DNA of 45,429 nucleotides from AEGEAN-183 sp964614345 (GCA_964614345.1 CAZTLP010000008.1:1-45429), one strand, 5' to 3'. Shown: positions 31,266 to 40,868, numbered from the stretch's first letter. Numbers and translations: made by a program. The notes: generated by a model not told the origin, from the letters alone.

Positions 31266-34124
31266 ATGGATAATTTAAGAGAAACACAGCCCACAGAGCA
31301 AATAAGCACACCAGAAAAAGAAAAAGAAACGACGGCCATAACTCCAGGGCAAATGAGAGTGATTAAGAGAAATGGATCCGTTGTTCCTTATGATCAGGAA
31401 AAAATAGGGATAGCCATAACAAAAGCTTTTCTTGCTGTGGAAGGCGGAGCAGCAGCAGCCTCAACCAGAATACATAACAAGGTCAATGAACTTGCGAATG
31501 CCGTAACAATGACATTCTCTAGAAGAATGCCTTCTGGAGGAACATTACATATAGAGGAAATACAAGACCAGGTTGAACTTGAACTAATGCGTTCAGAAGA
31601 AAGAACAGTAGCTAGATCTTATGTTCTTTACAGAGAAGAAAGAACAAGGGTAAGGAAAGAAGAGACAGCGCAGGAAGAACCGCAACAAACAGAACCAGGA
31701 ATAAAAGTAATCCTTGATGACGGCGCAGAGGCAACTTTGGATATCAAAAGAATCAACACAATTGTTGAGGAAGCCTGTGAAGGGCTAAAAGATGTCTCAG
31801 CCGAAGAAATAATAGAAGAAGCAAAGAAGAATCTCTACGACGGAGTAACGATGGAAGACGTGCGTACGTCCCTTGTTATGACAGCCAGGACACTGGTAGA
31901 AAAGGAACCAAACTACACATTTGTTACAGCAAGAATCCTTCTCGATAACCTAAGAACAGAAGCCCTTACTTTTTTAGAGGTAAAAAGAGAAGCTACACAA
32001 GCTGAAATGGAAAAGCTCTACCCTGTAGTACTAGAAACATTCATACAAAAAGGAATAGAGAATGAAATAGTTAACCCCGAGCTCCTAAATATGGATATTA
32101 AAAAATTGGGGTCAGCACTTAAACCTGAAAGAGATAGAAACTTCACTTATCTGGGCCTACAAACTTTATATGATAGGTACTTTATACATAAAGATGATGT
32201 TAGATATGAGCTGCCTCAGGTGTTCTTTATGAGAGTTGCTATGGGACTATCAATAAATGAGGAAAACAGAGAAGAAAAGGCAATAGAATTCTACAACCTA
32301 TTATCCTCATTCGACTACATGAGCTCTACCCCTACCCTGTTCAACTCAGGAACAATACACTCACAACTTTCTTCCTGTTACCTAACAACAGTTCCTGATG
32401 ACCTACACGGTATTTATGGAGCCATACAAGATAACGCAATGCTTTCTAAATGGGCTGGCGGTCTAGGTAATGATTGGACCCCGGTGAGAGGATTGGGCTC
32501 ACACATTAAAGGGACTAACGGAAAGTCTCAAGGAGTAGTTCCTTTCCTTAAAGTAGTAAATGACACAGCAGTGGCTGTTAATCAAGGAGGAAAAAGAAAA
32601 GGCGCAGTTTGTTCATATCTTGAGACTTGGCACGTAGATATCGAAGAGTTTTTAGAGTTGAGAAAGAATACCGGAGACGACAGAAGAAGAACCCATGATA
32701 TGAATACGGCGAATTGGGTTCCGGATCTATTTATGAAAAGGGTATTTGAGGGAAAACCCTGGACTCTCTTCTCTCCTAATGACACCCCCGACTTACATGA
32801 CCTATTTGGAAAAGCTTTCGAGGAACGATATGAACACTATGAAAATCTAACGCAAAGTGGAGAAATCGAGTTCTACAAAAAGGTAGATGCAGGCGAACTC
32901 TGGAAAAAAATGCTTTCTATGCTTTTTGAGACAGGACACCCATGGGTTACTTTCAAGGATGCTTGTAACTTAAGATCACCACAACAACACACAGGAGTGG
33001 TGCATTCTTCTAACCTATGTACCGAAATAACCCTGAATACAAGCCAAGAAGAAATAGCTGTCTGTAACCTTGGTTCCGTAAATCTTACTCACCACCTAAA
33101 AGATGGAAAACTGGATCAAGAGAAACTAGAACAGACGATAAACACAGCGATCAGGATGTTAGACAATGTGATTAATATTAACTACTACGCCGTGGGTGCT
33201 GCAGAAAATTCTAATATGAAGCACAGACCAATAGGATTAGGGATTATGGGTTTCCACGACTCTCTGTATATGCTGAAAATTCCTTATGCCACGGACGAAG
33301 CAGTAGAGTTTGCAGACAGGTCCATGGAAGCTGTCAGCTACTATGCAATTAAAGCTTCAAGCAATCTTGCTAAAGAAAGAGGAACTTACTCGTCGTATGA
33401 AGGATCGCTCTGGAGTAAAGGGGTGTTGCCCATAGATTCTGTAGCCTATCTGAAGGAGAATCGAGGAGATGGCTATGCAGAGGTCGACCAAAGCACCTCA
33501 TTGGATTGGGACTCTTTAAGGGAATTGGTCTTAAATCAAGGAATGAGAAACTCCAATGTTATGGCAATAGCACCAACTGCCACCATAGCCAATATAACGG
33601 GAGTTTCACAATCTATAGAGCCGACTTATCAAAACCTTTATGTTAAAAGCAATCTCTCAGGTGAATTTACTGTAACTAACTTACATTTGGTCAATGCTCT
33701 CAAAGAAGAAGGCTTGTGGGATTCCGTTATGGTAAATGATCTTAAATATTACGACGGAAGTGTTAAAGAAATATCCAGGGTGCCAGAGGAAATCAAAACA
33801 ATCTATGCCACAGCATTTGAAGTTGAACCCAGATGGTTGGTTGATGCTGCTAGTCGAAGACAAAAGTGGATAGATCAAAGTCAGTCACTAAATCTTTATA
33901 TAGATGAACCAAATGGAAAGAAATTAGATGTTATGTACAGGATGGCCTGGTTAAGGGGGTTGAAAACGACTTATTACTTAAGGTCGAGAGGAGCAACAAC
34001 AACCGAGAAATCTACCATAGCAACTGGTGAGTTAAATGCGGTTTCAGCTTCGCAGGAGCCAATGACAGGAGAGGCACCAGATGCTTGTTCTATCCTGGAC
34101 CCAGACTGTGATGCTTGTCAGTAA
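31266..34124 (+). CDS. nrdA: ribonucleoside-diphosphate reductase class Ia, alpha subunit
   Basis: This 952-residue catalytic subunit makes deoxynucleotides from NDPs. It has two N-terminal ATP-cone domains (about residues 30-125 and 147-232), as in Pseudomonas aeruginosa NrdA. The active site shows C371 (SSCYLTT), the N583/C585/E587 triad in SNLCTEITL, C600 in AVCNLGS, and the paired tyrosines in KTTYYLRSR. The C-terminus ends DCDACQ, giving the C948/C951 pair that relays electrons from thioredoxin. The double cone implies dATP inhibition. nrdB follows after 17 nt. Start ATG. Confidence 0.97.
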   Translation: MDNLRETQPTEQISTPEKEKETTAITPGQMRVIKRNGSVVPYDQEKIGIAITKAFLAVEGGAAAASTRIHNKVNELANAVTMTFSRRMPSGGTLHIEEIQDQVELELMRSEERTVARSYVLYREERTRVRKEETAQEEPQQTEPGIKVILDDGAEATLDIKRINTIVEEACEGLKDVSAEEIIEEAKKNLYDGVTMEDVRTSLVMTARTLVEKEPNYTFVTARILLDNLRTEALTFLEVKREATQAEMEKLYPVVLETFIQKGIENEIVNPELLNMDIKKLGSALKPERDRNFTYLGLQTLYDRYFIHKDDVRYELPQVFFMRVAMGLSINEENREEKAIEFYNLLSSFDYMSSTPTLFNSGTIHSQLSSCYLTTVPDDLHGIYGAIQDNAMLSKWAGGLGNDWTPVRGLGSHIKGTNGKSQGVVPFLKVVNDTAVAVNQGGKRKGAVCSYLETWHVDIEEFLELRKNTGDDRRRTHDMNTANWVPDLFMKRVFEGKPWTLFSPNDTPDLHDLFGKAFEERYEHYENLTQSGEIEFYKKVDAGELWKKMLSMLFETGHPWVTFKDACNLRSPQQHTGVVHSSNLCTEITLNTSQEEIAVCNLGSVNLTHHLKDGKLDQEKLEQTINTAIRMLDNVININYYAVGAAENSNMKHRPIGLGIMGFHDSLYMLKIPYATDEAVEFADRSMEAVSYYAIKASSNLAKERGTYSSYEGSLWSKGVLPIDSVAYLKENRGDGYAEVDQSTSLDWDSLRELVLNQGMRNSNVMAIAPTATIANITGVSQSIEPTYQNLYVKSNLSGEFTVTNLHLVNALKEEGLWDSVMVNDLKYYDGSVKEISRVPEEIKTIYATAFEVEPRWLVDAASRRQKWIDQSQSLNLYIDEPNGKKLDVMYRMAWLRGLKTTYYLRSRGATTTEKSTIATGELNAVSASQEPMTGEAPDACSILDPDCDACQ

Positions 34125-34141
34125 AATAAAGGAGAAGGAAT

Positions 34142-35380
34142 ATGTTAAGTTGGGAAGAATTTGAAGGAAAAGAAAAAGAAATAAAGTCTTCTTTAGAACC
34201 AAAAGATTTACATGAGCAAGTTAAAGAAGGTCCGTCTAAAGAAAAGACCGAAACCGCAGAAAAGATTGGTGCAGAAGGCCCAGCAGATAAAAAAGAAAGA
34301 GCAAGGAAAGCCATTGAGAAATTTGATAATAGGCTGGGTGAGGAAGCTTTAGATGGAAGAAAAACTAGAGTCCAGGTAGACCAAAAAGCCATGATAAATT
34401 GCCGTGCTGATTTAAACCAGCTAGTTCCCTTTAAATATGACTGGGCCTGGCAGAAATATCTCGACGGTTGTGCCAACCATTGGATGCCGCAAGAAATTAA
34501 CATGACACAGGACATAGCTCTATGGAAATCTGAAGATGGTCTAACAGAGGATGAGAGATTAATAGTCAAACGTAATCTGGGTTTCTTTGCTACTGCTGAC
34601 TCTCTTGTAGCCAACAACCTAGTCTTATCAACATACAAACATATAACTAATCCTGAGTGTCGCCAATACATTCTTAGACAAAGCTTTGAAGAGGCTATAC
34701 ATACACACGCCTATCAACATGTCATTGAATCTCTAGGAATGGATGAAGGAGAAATCTTCAATATGTACAGGGAGATTCCATCTGTAGCTAGGAAGGCTTC
34801 TTGGGGATTACAATTTACAAAAGAGCTTGATGACCCTCATTTTAAGACTGGGAATGCAGAACAAGATAAAAAACTCTTAAAGAACTTAATTGCTTTCTAC
34901 TGTGTCCTTGAAGGAATTTTCTTCTATTGTGGATTTACACAAATTCTTTCTATGGGAAGAAGAAATAAAATGACAGGAACATCAGAACAGTTTCAATACA
35001 TTTTGAGAGATGAATCAATGCACTTAAATTTTGGCATCGACATGATAAATCAAATTAAATTAGAGAATCCTCATTTGTGGGACGAAGAGATGCAAGATCA
35101 AGCCACAGGAATGATTCTACAAGGGATGGAGCTGGAAATTGAGTACGCGCGGGACACAATGCCCAGGGGTGTTCTGGGTATGAATGCCAGTATGATGGAA
35201 GAATACTTGAACTACATAGCGAACAGAAGACTGGTTCAACTAGGGTTACCTGAGGAATTTCCGAAAGCTGAGAACCCATTCCCTTGGATGTCTGAAATAA
35301 TGGATCTTAGGAAAGAAAAGAACTTCTTTGAAACTCGCGTAATTGAATATCAAACGGGAGGCGCTCTCAACTGGGATTGA
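34142..35380 (+). CDS. nrdB: ribonucleoside-diphosphate reductase class Ia, beta subunit
   Basis: This 412-residue diiron radical subunit has metal ligands D153 (TADSLVANN), E184 and H187 (EEAIHTHAY), then VLEGIFFYCG and RDESMHLNF. Y191 sits at the radical-tyrosine position, four residues after the His, so this is a tyrosyl-radical (not class Ic) enzyme. The charged N-terminal 80 residues and the C-terminal IEYQTGGALNWD resemble Pseudomonas NrdB. The start has a strong AAGGAGAAGG site. Its TGA overlaps the next ATG by one base. Confidence 0.97.
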   Translation: MLSWEEFEGKEKEIKSSLEPKDLHEQVKEGPSKEKTETAEKIGAEGPADKKERARKAIEKFDNRLGEEALDGRKTRVQVDQKAMINCRADLNQLVPFKYDWAWQKYLDGCANHWMPQEINMTQDIALWKSEDGLTEDERLIVKRNLGFFATADSLVANNLVLSTYKHITNPECRQYILRQSFEEAIHTHAYQHVIESLGMDEGEIFNMYREIPSVARKASWGLQFTKELDDPHFKTGNAEQDKKLLKNLIAFYCVLEGIFFYCGFTQILSMGRRNKMTGTSEQFQYILRDESMHLNFGIDMINQIKLENPHLWDEEMQDQATGMILQGMELEIEYARDTMPRGVLGMNASMMEEYLNYIANRRLVQLGLPEEFPKAENPFPWMSEIMDLRKEKNFFETRVIEYQTGGALNWD

Positions 35381-36105
35381 TGGTTGAGGTCATTGGACAC
35401 AGAGGCGCATCCTCAGAAGCACCGGAAAATACTCTAGCTGCGAACCGTCTAGCATTTCAGCAAAACGCTGATGGAATTGAGGTCGATGTCAGATTGACTA
35501 AAGACCAAAAGCTTGTGTGTATGCACGATAAGACTGCACTAAGAACAGCTAGCAAAGAACTACTTATTAAAGAAAGCACTGTTACAGAACTGAAGTCTCT
35601 CGATGTTGGACTATGGAAAGATGTGAAATGGAAAGGTGAAACTATTCCTACTTTAGAAGAAGTCTTAGAGGAGATACCAAGGAATAAAAATATTTTCGTA
35701 GAAATCAAAACAGGGACAGAATCTATCGACCCTCTTATGGAAGAAATACAGAAAAGTAAGATCGACAGCAATTGCATTACAGTTATCTCTTTCAATCAGG
35801 AAGTTGTTAAGGAAGTAAAGCAGTCCATGGAATCTCTTAACGTCAATCTCCTCATTGCATTTAGCGGTCCAGGGGAAGTAAAAAATGAAGAAGTACTTCG
35901 AAAACTAATAGAGCTCAAACTGGATGGTGTAGGAGCAGAGAATCATACTAGGCTCTCTCGTGCCTTTGTAACTCCTATCCTAGAGGCAAATAAAAAAGTT
36001 CATGTATGGACTGTGGATGACATTGAACAAGCTAAAAATTACCAACAATTGGGCTTGTCTTCGATTACAACTAATGTGCCCCAGCTAATTAGATCTGCTT
36101 TGTAA
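35380..36105 (+). CDS. glycerophosphodiester phosphodiesterase
   Basis: This 241-residue TIM-barrel enzyme of the GDPD family has VIGHRGASSEAPENTLAA (catalytic His, HRG) and GIEVDVRLTKDQKLVCMHD (metal-binding Glu and Asp, second His). It also has VEIKTG and a late VHVWTVDD. There is no signal peptide, so it is cytosolic like UgpQ and releases glycerol 3-phosphate from deacylated phospholipids. I use the ATG at 35380, which overlaps the nrdB stop (TGATG). The coupling to nrdB is unusual and probably reflects compaction. Confidence 0.92.
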   Translation: MVEVIGHRGASSEAPENTLAANRLAFQQNADGIEVDVRLTKDQKLVCMHDKTALRTASKELLIKESTVTELKSLDVGLWKDVKWKGETIPTLEEVLEEIPRNKNIFVEIKTGTESIDPLMEEIQKSKIDSNCITVISFNQEVVKEVKQSMESLNVNLLIAFSGPGEVKNEEVLRKLIELKLDGVGAENHTRLSRAFVTPILEANKKVHVWTVDDIEQAKNYQQLGLSSITTNVPQLIRSAL

Positions 36106-36158
36106 AAAGTAAAAAAAGTATTTATTACTAAAGCTTAGACCTTTATAGTCTTAGAACT

Positions 36159-36530
36159 ATGAAAGATCATGCTAAAGGATTTTTAGGTCTCGTTGAAGAA
36201 GCTCTGAAAGATGTCCCTGAAGTGGATGTATACCAAATAAAGGACAGACTGGATAAGGGGAATAACTTGAATCTGATTGATGTTAGGGAAGATAATGAAT
36301 GGAATTTAGGCAGAATTCCTACAGCAATACACTTAGGTAAAGGGATAATCGAAAGAGACATAGAATCTGTAGCTAAAAACAGAGAAATGGAATTAATACT
36401 TTACTGTCAGGGTGGATTTAGATCGGCTTTAGCTGCTGAAAGTCTAAAGAAAATGGGATATAAGAATGTCTATTCCATGAGCGGTGGATTCAGTAGCTGG
36501 GCCGGAAACGAATTTCCCATTTCAAAATAA
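36159..36530 (+). CDS. rhodanese-like domain protein
   Basis: This 123-residue single rhodanese domain has LIDVREDNEWNLGRIPTAIHLGKG (CH2A-like motif) and the active loop YCQGGFRSALAAESL with the catalytic Cys. It ends GGFSSWAG. The roughly 25-residue N-terminus before the domain is helical. It probably carries a persulfide; the partner is unknown. The MDR gene follows after 10 nt. Confidence 0.9.
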   Translation: MKDHAKGFLGLVEEALKDVPEVDVYQIKDRLDKGNNLNLIDVREDNEWNLGRIPTAIHLGKGIIERDIESVAKNREMELILYCQGGFRSALAAESLKKMGYKNVYSMSGGFSSWAGNEFPISK

Positions 36531-36540
36531 AGGAGAAAAC

Positions 36541-37668
36541 ATGAGTGAAAATATTTCAAAACAAATTAGGTCTGAGGTAACTAAAGAAGGCAAATTATTA
36601 ATCTACATAGAAAATACAGAAATCCCTGAACCTAAAGAAGATGAAGTTCTCATAAGAATTGAAGCTTCACCTATAAACCCCTCTGACTTAGGGCTATTAA
36701 TAGGACCAGCTGATGTATCCACTATGACTGTCTCAGGAGAAGGTGAAGCTGCGGTGGTTACCATGGATATACCTGAAGGTCTTTTAAGGATGTTAGAGAC
36801 AAGATTAGACCAGTCTCTTCCGGTCGGTAATGAAGGCGGAGGAGTAGTGGTTAAAGCAGGTAGTCAAGAATTAGAAGGTCTAGTTGGAAAAACAGTCGGT
36901 GTTGCAGGCGGTTCAATGTATTCGCAATACCGTTGTGTAAATGCGTCAGCTTGTTTCGTGATGAATGAAGGTGTTACTTCGGCAGAAAGTGCATCCTGCT
37001 TTGTTAATCCACTGACCGCACTTGGGATGGTAGAAACCATGAGGTTGGAAAACCATTCTGCCCTTGTCCATACCGCTGCAGCTTCTAACTTAGGTCAAAT
37101 GTTAATAAAGATATGCCTTCATGAAGATGTCCCCTTAGTGAATATCGTTCGTAAAGAAGAGCATGTAACTATGCTTACAGATCTTGGTGCTAAGTTTGTA
37201 TGCAATTCAAGCAAAGAAACTTTTATGCAAGATCTTGTAAAGGCATTAGTTGAAACTGGAGCAACCATTGGCTTTGATGCAACTGGTGGAGGTAAACTCT
37301 CAGGGCAAATCCTTACAGCTATGGAGGTAGCTGCAAATCAGACTGCAACGGAATACAATCGATATGGATCAAATACATTTAAACAAGTCTACATTTATGG
37401 TGGCCTGGACAGATCCCCTACTACTCTAAACAGAGCGTTTGGGTTCTCTTGGAGTTTGGGAGGCTGGCTATTAACTCCTTTCATTGGACGTATAGGGCCT
37501 GAAAGGTTTGAAGAACTTAAGCAAAAAGTTGCCGATGAGATTAAAACCACTTTTGCAAGCCACTACACAAAAGAAATTTCTCTGGCTGAAGTTTTACACC
37601 CTGAGAACATTGAGGTGTATGCCAAGCAAGCCACTGGAGAAAAATATTTAGTGAATCCTAATAAATAA
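36541..37668 (+). CDS. zinc-independent MDR-family alcohol dehydrogenase/quinone reductase-like protein
   Basis: This 375-residue medium-chain dehydrogenase fold protein has an N-terminal GroES-like domain (VLIRIEASPINPSDLGLL and VGNEGGGVVVKAG). Its cofactor domain has VHTAAASNLGQMLIKICLHE, a variant of the usual GxGxxG, and IGFDATGGGKLSG. The structural zinc cysteines are absent, so it is likely an NADPH-dependent reductase. The substrate is unknown. The ATG at 36541 follows an AAGGAG site; a longer reading frame would overlap the rhodanese gene. The central GEAAVVTMDIPEGLLRMLE insertion in the first domain is not typical. Confidence 0.85.
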   Translation: MSENISKQIRSEVTKEGKLLIYIENTEIPEPKEDEVLIRIEASPINPSDLGLLIGPADVSTMTVSGEGEAAVVTMDIPEGLLRMLETRLDQSLPVGNEGGGVVVKAGSQELEGLVGKTVGVAGGSMYSQYRCVNASACFVMNEGVTSAESASCFVNPLTALGMVETMRLENHSALVHTAAASNLGQMLIKICLHEDVPLVNIVRKEEHVTMLTDLGAKFVCNSSKETFMQDLVKALVETGATIGFDATGGGKLSGQILTAMEVAANQTATEYNRYGSNTFKQVYIYGGLDRSPTTLNRAFGFSWSLGGWLLTPFIGRIGPERFEELKQKVADEIKTTFASHYTKEISLAEVLHPENIEVYAKQATGEKYLVNPNK

Positions 37669-37686
37669 GTAACTTATTTATTGAGT

Positions 37687-37854
37687 TTAAGGTGAATAGA
37701 GGATTAAAACTCCTATCGGAATTAATGCTACTAGGAGAATCCAAACGAAGCTTTGCCAAGTTTTGTAGTCATCTCTATTTCTATAAATATCAACTGCTCC
37801 AGCAGAAAGGATGATAATTAGAATGAGTAGATTAAGGGCTGTAAAAGTATCCAA
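37687..37854 (-). CDS. small two-helix membrane protein, PLDc_N-like
   Basis: This is a 55-residue reading frame that starts with TTG directly after the desaturase stop codon and in the same frame. It has two hydrophobic helices (residues about 5-20 and 36-53) separated by VDIYRNRDDYKTW. The pattern VDIYR, then a Trp, then WILLVALIPIGVLILY resembles the PLDc_N domain found at the N-terminus of cardiolipin synthases and alone in small proteins. No strong ribosome site is seen, so translation would depend on re-initiation after the desaturase. It may be a real small gene or the C-terminus of an ancestral longer protein. Confidence 0.5.
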   Translation of the reverse strand: MDTFTALNLLILIIILSAGAVDIYRNRDDYKTWQSFVWILLVALIPIGVLILYSP

Positions 37855-38763
37855 TTAAGAAAAAGCCCTGATTAGAGGATTTAGCTTAACTTTCTCTGGA
37901 ATTTCTTCTGCACCTGGAATGCCTCTTGCGACCATAAAGGGTTTTAGAGCTTCTATTGCCTTAGGTTCATCATAGTGACAAATATTTGGGTACATATGAT
38001 GCATGACATGAATCTGCATTGAATGATTTAAATACCTAGGCATAGAATTAGACCAAAATCGGGAATCTTTATATCGGCCTACCGGCAAATTTTTATGAGG
38101 TTCATGAGAAAAAATAATACCAAGATAAGAAACTGCAAGTTTTCTAGGTAACCACCACAATAAGAGTGTTTCTAGTGGATAAATTACTGCAGCTACCATT
38201 TGTGCAAAGAAAAATACAAAACCTACAAGACTTCCTGCTTCTAGAGTTTTTGCAAATTTAGGATCTTCTTCACTAAGCTTCTCTACGACTTCAATGAGTC
38301 CACCCTCTCCAGTCTGGTTTTGAATTTGTATTGCTGATTGAAACCAGTTATCAACATGGGTGTGGCGGTAATCTGGATCTCTTTCAGGATCATTAGTATG
38401 AGCGTGATGTTTCATGTGGGTCGCCTTAAGGATATGGTGAGACTGAGCTAATGGAATAAGAGATATTTGGCCAACAACAGTATTGAGCCAGTTAAGATGT
38501 TTATGTTTTCCTGATAGGTGGCCATGCTGTCCAGCATGCGAAGGTAGATAAGAACAAGCTGTTGAAATAGTTGAGATAAGGAATCCAGCCCATAGTGGAA
38601 TTACATTATTTACAACTAGACCCCAAGTAATTACCCAAACAGTAAATTGTCCGAGTCCAACGACTATCATTTCCCACTCAATCCTACCCATGAAAGTACG
38701 AGCCACTTTCCTTTCTTCTTCAATGGAGAAATTTGTTTGGGAATCTCCTGCTAATTGATCCAT
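37855..38763 (-). CDS. membrane fatty acid desaturase-family protein
   Basis: This 302-residue di-iron membrane enzyme has three His boxes: HAGQH (residues 76-80), HMKHH (116-120) and HVMHH (252-256). About four transmembrane segments lie around them. These bind the two irons in FA_desaturase enzymes, which desaturate or hydroxylate acyl chains or similar lipids. The ATG at 38763 has AAGGG upstream; an in-frame TTG lies two codons earlier. It overlaps the end of the small membrane-protein gene by 13 nt. The substrate cannot be read from sequence. Confidence 0.88.
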   Translation of the reverse strand: MDQLAGDSQTNFSIEEERKVARTFMGRIEWEMIVVGLGQFTVWVITWGLVVNNVIPLWAGFLISTISTACSYLPSHAGQHGHLSGKHKHLNWLNTVVGQISLIPLAQSHHILKATHMKHHAHTNDPERDPDYRHTHVDNWFQSAIQIQNQTGEGGLIEVVEKLSEEDPKFAKTLEAGSLVGFVFFFAQMVAAVIYPLETLLLWWLPRKLAVSYLGIIFSHEPHKNLPVGRYKDSRFWSNSMPRYLNHSMQIHVMHHMYPNICHYDEPKAIEALKPFMVARGIPGAEEIPEKVKLNPLIRAFS

Positions 38764-38957
38764 GACCAACCCTTATATTTACCTAATAGGCCCAAAATAA
38801 GCCCTAATAAATAAGCTGTTAATGCAAAAGATAAACTGTGATTGTCACCCAAGAAATAATGGAATATTGCATTAAATATACTTCCCCAGAAAATTAGTCC
38901 GAACCAAACCAATCCCCAGTTAGTTATATGTTCAAAGAATAAAGTTATGATCTTCAT
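38751..38957 (-). CDS. small membrane protein of unknown function
   Basis: This 68-residue protein has two hydrophobic segments (about residues 10-33 and 43-59). It ends in GKYKGWSWIN. I do not recognise a family. It overlaps the desaturase start by 13 nt and follows the enoyl-CoA hydratase gene by 26 nt, so it is probably translated and co-transcribed. A role as an accessory subunit to the desaturase is only a guess from position. Confidence 0.65.
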   Translation of the reverse strand: MKIITLFFEHITNWGLVWFGLIFWGSIFNAIFHYFLGDNHSLSFALTAYLLGLILGLLGKYKGWSWIN

Positions 38958-38983
38958 GGTTTTAACCTTACATTCAATTTTAT

Positions 38984-39757
38984 CTAAATATCCTCAAAAC
39001 TTCCATGTCGCCCCTTTCCACTAGAGAACCTTGCCGCTCCTTCTTTAGTCTCCCCTGATTCAATTACTTCCTTACCTAATTTTGTTTCATTTAAGATGGC
39101 TTCAGGAAGAGACATATTCCATTGTTGATAGGCAGACATACGGTCATTTCTCATGCAAAGTTGAGGGAACTTGAGTAACTCTTGTGCCAATGCCATTGAA
39201 ATCTCTAAAGCTTTTCCAGGGGGGCATAATCTATTGACTAAGCCCATGGATTTTGCTTCTTCTCCCGAAACACCTCGACCCGTCAAAATTAAATCCATCG
39301 CATGACTCATCCCTATCATTCTAGGCAACCTTATAGTCCCACCATCGACTAAGGGAACTCCCCATCTTCGGCAATAAACTCCAAATACTGCATCGTCTGC
39401 TGCCACTCTCAAATCACACCATAGGGATAGTTCCAAACCTCCAGCGACAGCAAAACCTTCAACTGCAGCGATTACTGGTTTTGATAACAAGAGCCTGGTA
39501 GGACCCATAGGCCCATCACCATCTAGTTCAACCTTGTTGCCTTCTTGAGTTTCTGAAAAAGCTTTAAGATCGGCACCCGCACAAAAAACACCCCCTATTC
39601 CAGTCAATATGGCAACGCTACTATCTGAGTCTTCCTCAAATTGCTTAAACGCATTAGCTAAATCTTCTGCAGTAGACCTGTTGACCGCATTTTTTCTTTT
39701 AGGCCGATTTATAGTAACTACAGTGACTTTATCGTGTTTCTCTAGTTCTACACTCAT
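38984..39757 (-). CDS. enoyl-CoA hydratase/isomerase family protein
   Basis: This 257-residue crotonase-fold protein has VTINRPKRKNAVNRSTAEDL, the oxyanion-hole segment VFCAGADLKAFSE, and KPVIAAVEGFAVAGGLELSLWCDLRVAADDAVFG. The usual acid/base Glu is represented by LELSLWCD-type residues, so hydratase, isomerase or another crotonase chemistry is possible. The ATG at 39757 matches the family length; a longer frame enters the PhyH gene. It lies 1 nt from the PhyH gene stop. Confidence 0.9.
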   Translation of the reverse strand: MSVELEKHDKVTVVTINRPKRKNAVNRSTAEDLANAFKQFEEDSDSSVAILTGIGGVFCAGADLKAFSETQEGNKVELDGDGPMGPTRLLLSKPVIAAVEGFAVAGGLELSLWCDLRVAADDAVFGVYCRRWGVPLVDGGTIRLPRMIGMSHAMDLILTGRGVSGEEAKSMGLVNRLCPPGKALEISMALAQELLKFPQLCMRNDRMSAYQQWNMSLPEAILNETKLGKEVIESGETKEGAARFSSGKGRHGSFEDI

Positions 39758-39758
39758 A

Positions 39759-40868
39759 TCACTCTGATGTTTTAGCTTTTTCCTCCGCAACTACCCCTTG
39801 CATACCTTCCCATTCTTCCCACATATTACACATTGCATGCTTGGAGCGTTCCCAGGGATCATTTCCTTCCTCATATTCTAACCATTCACCCATTTGGCCC
39901 CTATCTGGATGGTCAGAAACTCCATTCACCATCTTATCAGGCTGTCTTTTTTTATTTCTTAGTCTAAAAATTATATTTTTTCTCGATTCAGTTCCATTCT
40001 CATTACGTGAACCAGAATGCGGGATGTGATACATGGCTATACAGGCATCGCCCTTGTCCATTTTAATTTGAGTTGGTCTAGCCCATTTTTTTCCATCCGG
40101 TGTAGATTCAGAGGTCTCGTCCACGAATTTTTGTTGTACTGAGTCAGGTATATAAAATAAGCCGCACCTATTAGCAGATTCATAATTTATTCTGGGCCAA
40201 CCTGGGCCTTCAGGACCAAGGTGTCCATTGGTTTCATATTGCCATCTAAAGAATTTCTCCATTTCATGATGAGCGCCTTTTAAAAGGCTGGTTTGTCCTC
40301 GACCTTCTTCAGTTTGGTCGTTAAGACAGACAAAAACAAAGGCTGTAAAGCTACCCAATGCCAAGGTCATTTCAGGATCTTGGAACAAGGGGACCATATT
40401 GTGCCCCATAACATCTGGACTTCTTCCTAGATCACCTTTTGGACCAGAGGCAATGTATCTGTAATAAATTTCTTCTTCTGTCCCTTCTTGCACCTCTTGA
40501 GGAACATTTATAGTTTGACTGCCATCCATATGAACTTGAGCACCGTAATAAGGCATATCTTTATCCTTATACCCAAGACTATTAAAGTGCTCTCCAGGTT
40601 GGGCTTGCTTAATTACACCTACCTGACAATGCACTGGCGGATCAAAATAACCCATAGCCTCATGTAATATAGGAGTCAACGGTGAAGCATTGACTAGATT
40701 GGTCATTTCCTTTTCTCCGCCTAAATTTTCACCTTTCTTTGCTCTTTTGATTCGGTCTAGTGAAGCTTCAACTAATTCATCAGGTATAACTTTTTTAAGT
40801 ACTAAAAAACCGTCATGATACAAATCACGCTTCTGTTCTAAAGTTAATTTATCTCTTGCTTCACTCAT
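39759..40868 (-). CDS. phytanoyl-CoA dioxygenase (PhyH) family protein
   Basis: This 369-residue Fe(II)/2-oxoglutarate oxygenase of the PhyH family has the metal-binding H113-x-D115 (QVHMDGSQ). The distal His lies in MYHIPHSGSRNENG, and a 2-oxoglutarate-binding Arg follows in SRKNIIFRLRNKKR. It should hydroxylate a small molecule or acyl-CoA. The C-terminal 60 residues, rich in Trp and Glu (MGEWLEYEEGNDPWERSKH), extend beyond the core. It follows the PPOX gene on the same strand and directly precedes the hydratase gene. Confidence 0.87.
   Translation of the reverse strand: MSEARDKLTLEQKRDLYHDGFLVLKKVIPDELVEASLDRIKRAKKGENLGGEKEMTNLVNASPLTPILHEAMGYFDPPVHCQVGVIKQAQPGEHFNSLGYKDKDMPYYGAQVHMDGSQTINVPQEVQEGTEEEIYYRYIASGPKGDLGRSPDVMGHNMVPLFQDPEMTLALGSFTAFVFVCLNDQTEEGRGQTSLLKGAHHEMEKFFRWQYETNGHLGPEGPGWPRINYESANRCGLFYIPDSVQQKFVDETSESTPDGKKWARPTQIKMDKGDACIAMYHIPHSGSRNENGTESRKNIIFRLRNKKRQPDKMVNGVSDHPDRGQMGEWLEYEEGNDPWERSKHAMCNMWEEWEGMQGVVAEEKAKTSE

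Noticed and set aside
34090..34671. 193-codon frame on the minus strand opposite nrdB
   Set aside because: It is the antisense of clearly conserved NrdB; no ribosome site or recognisable domain.
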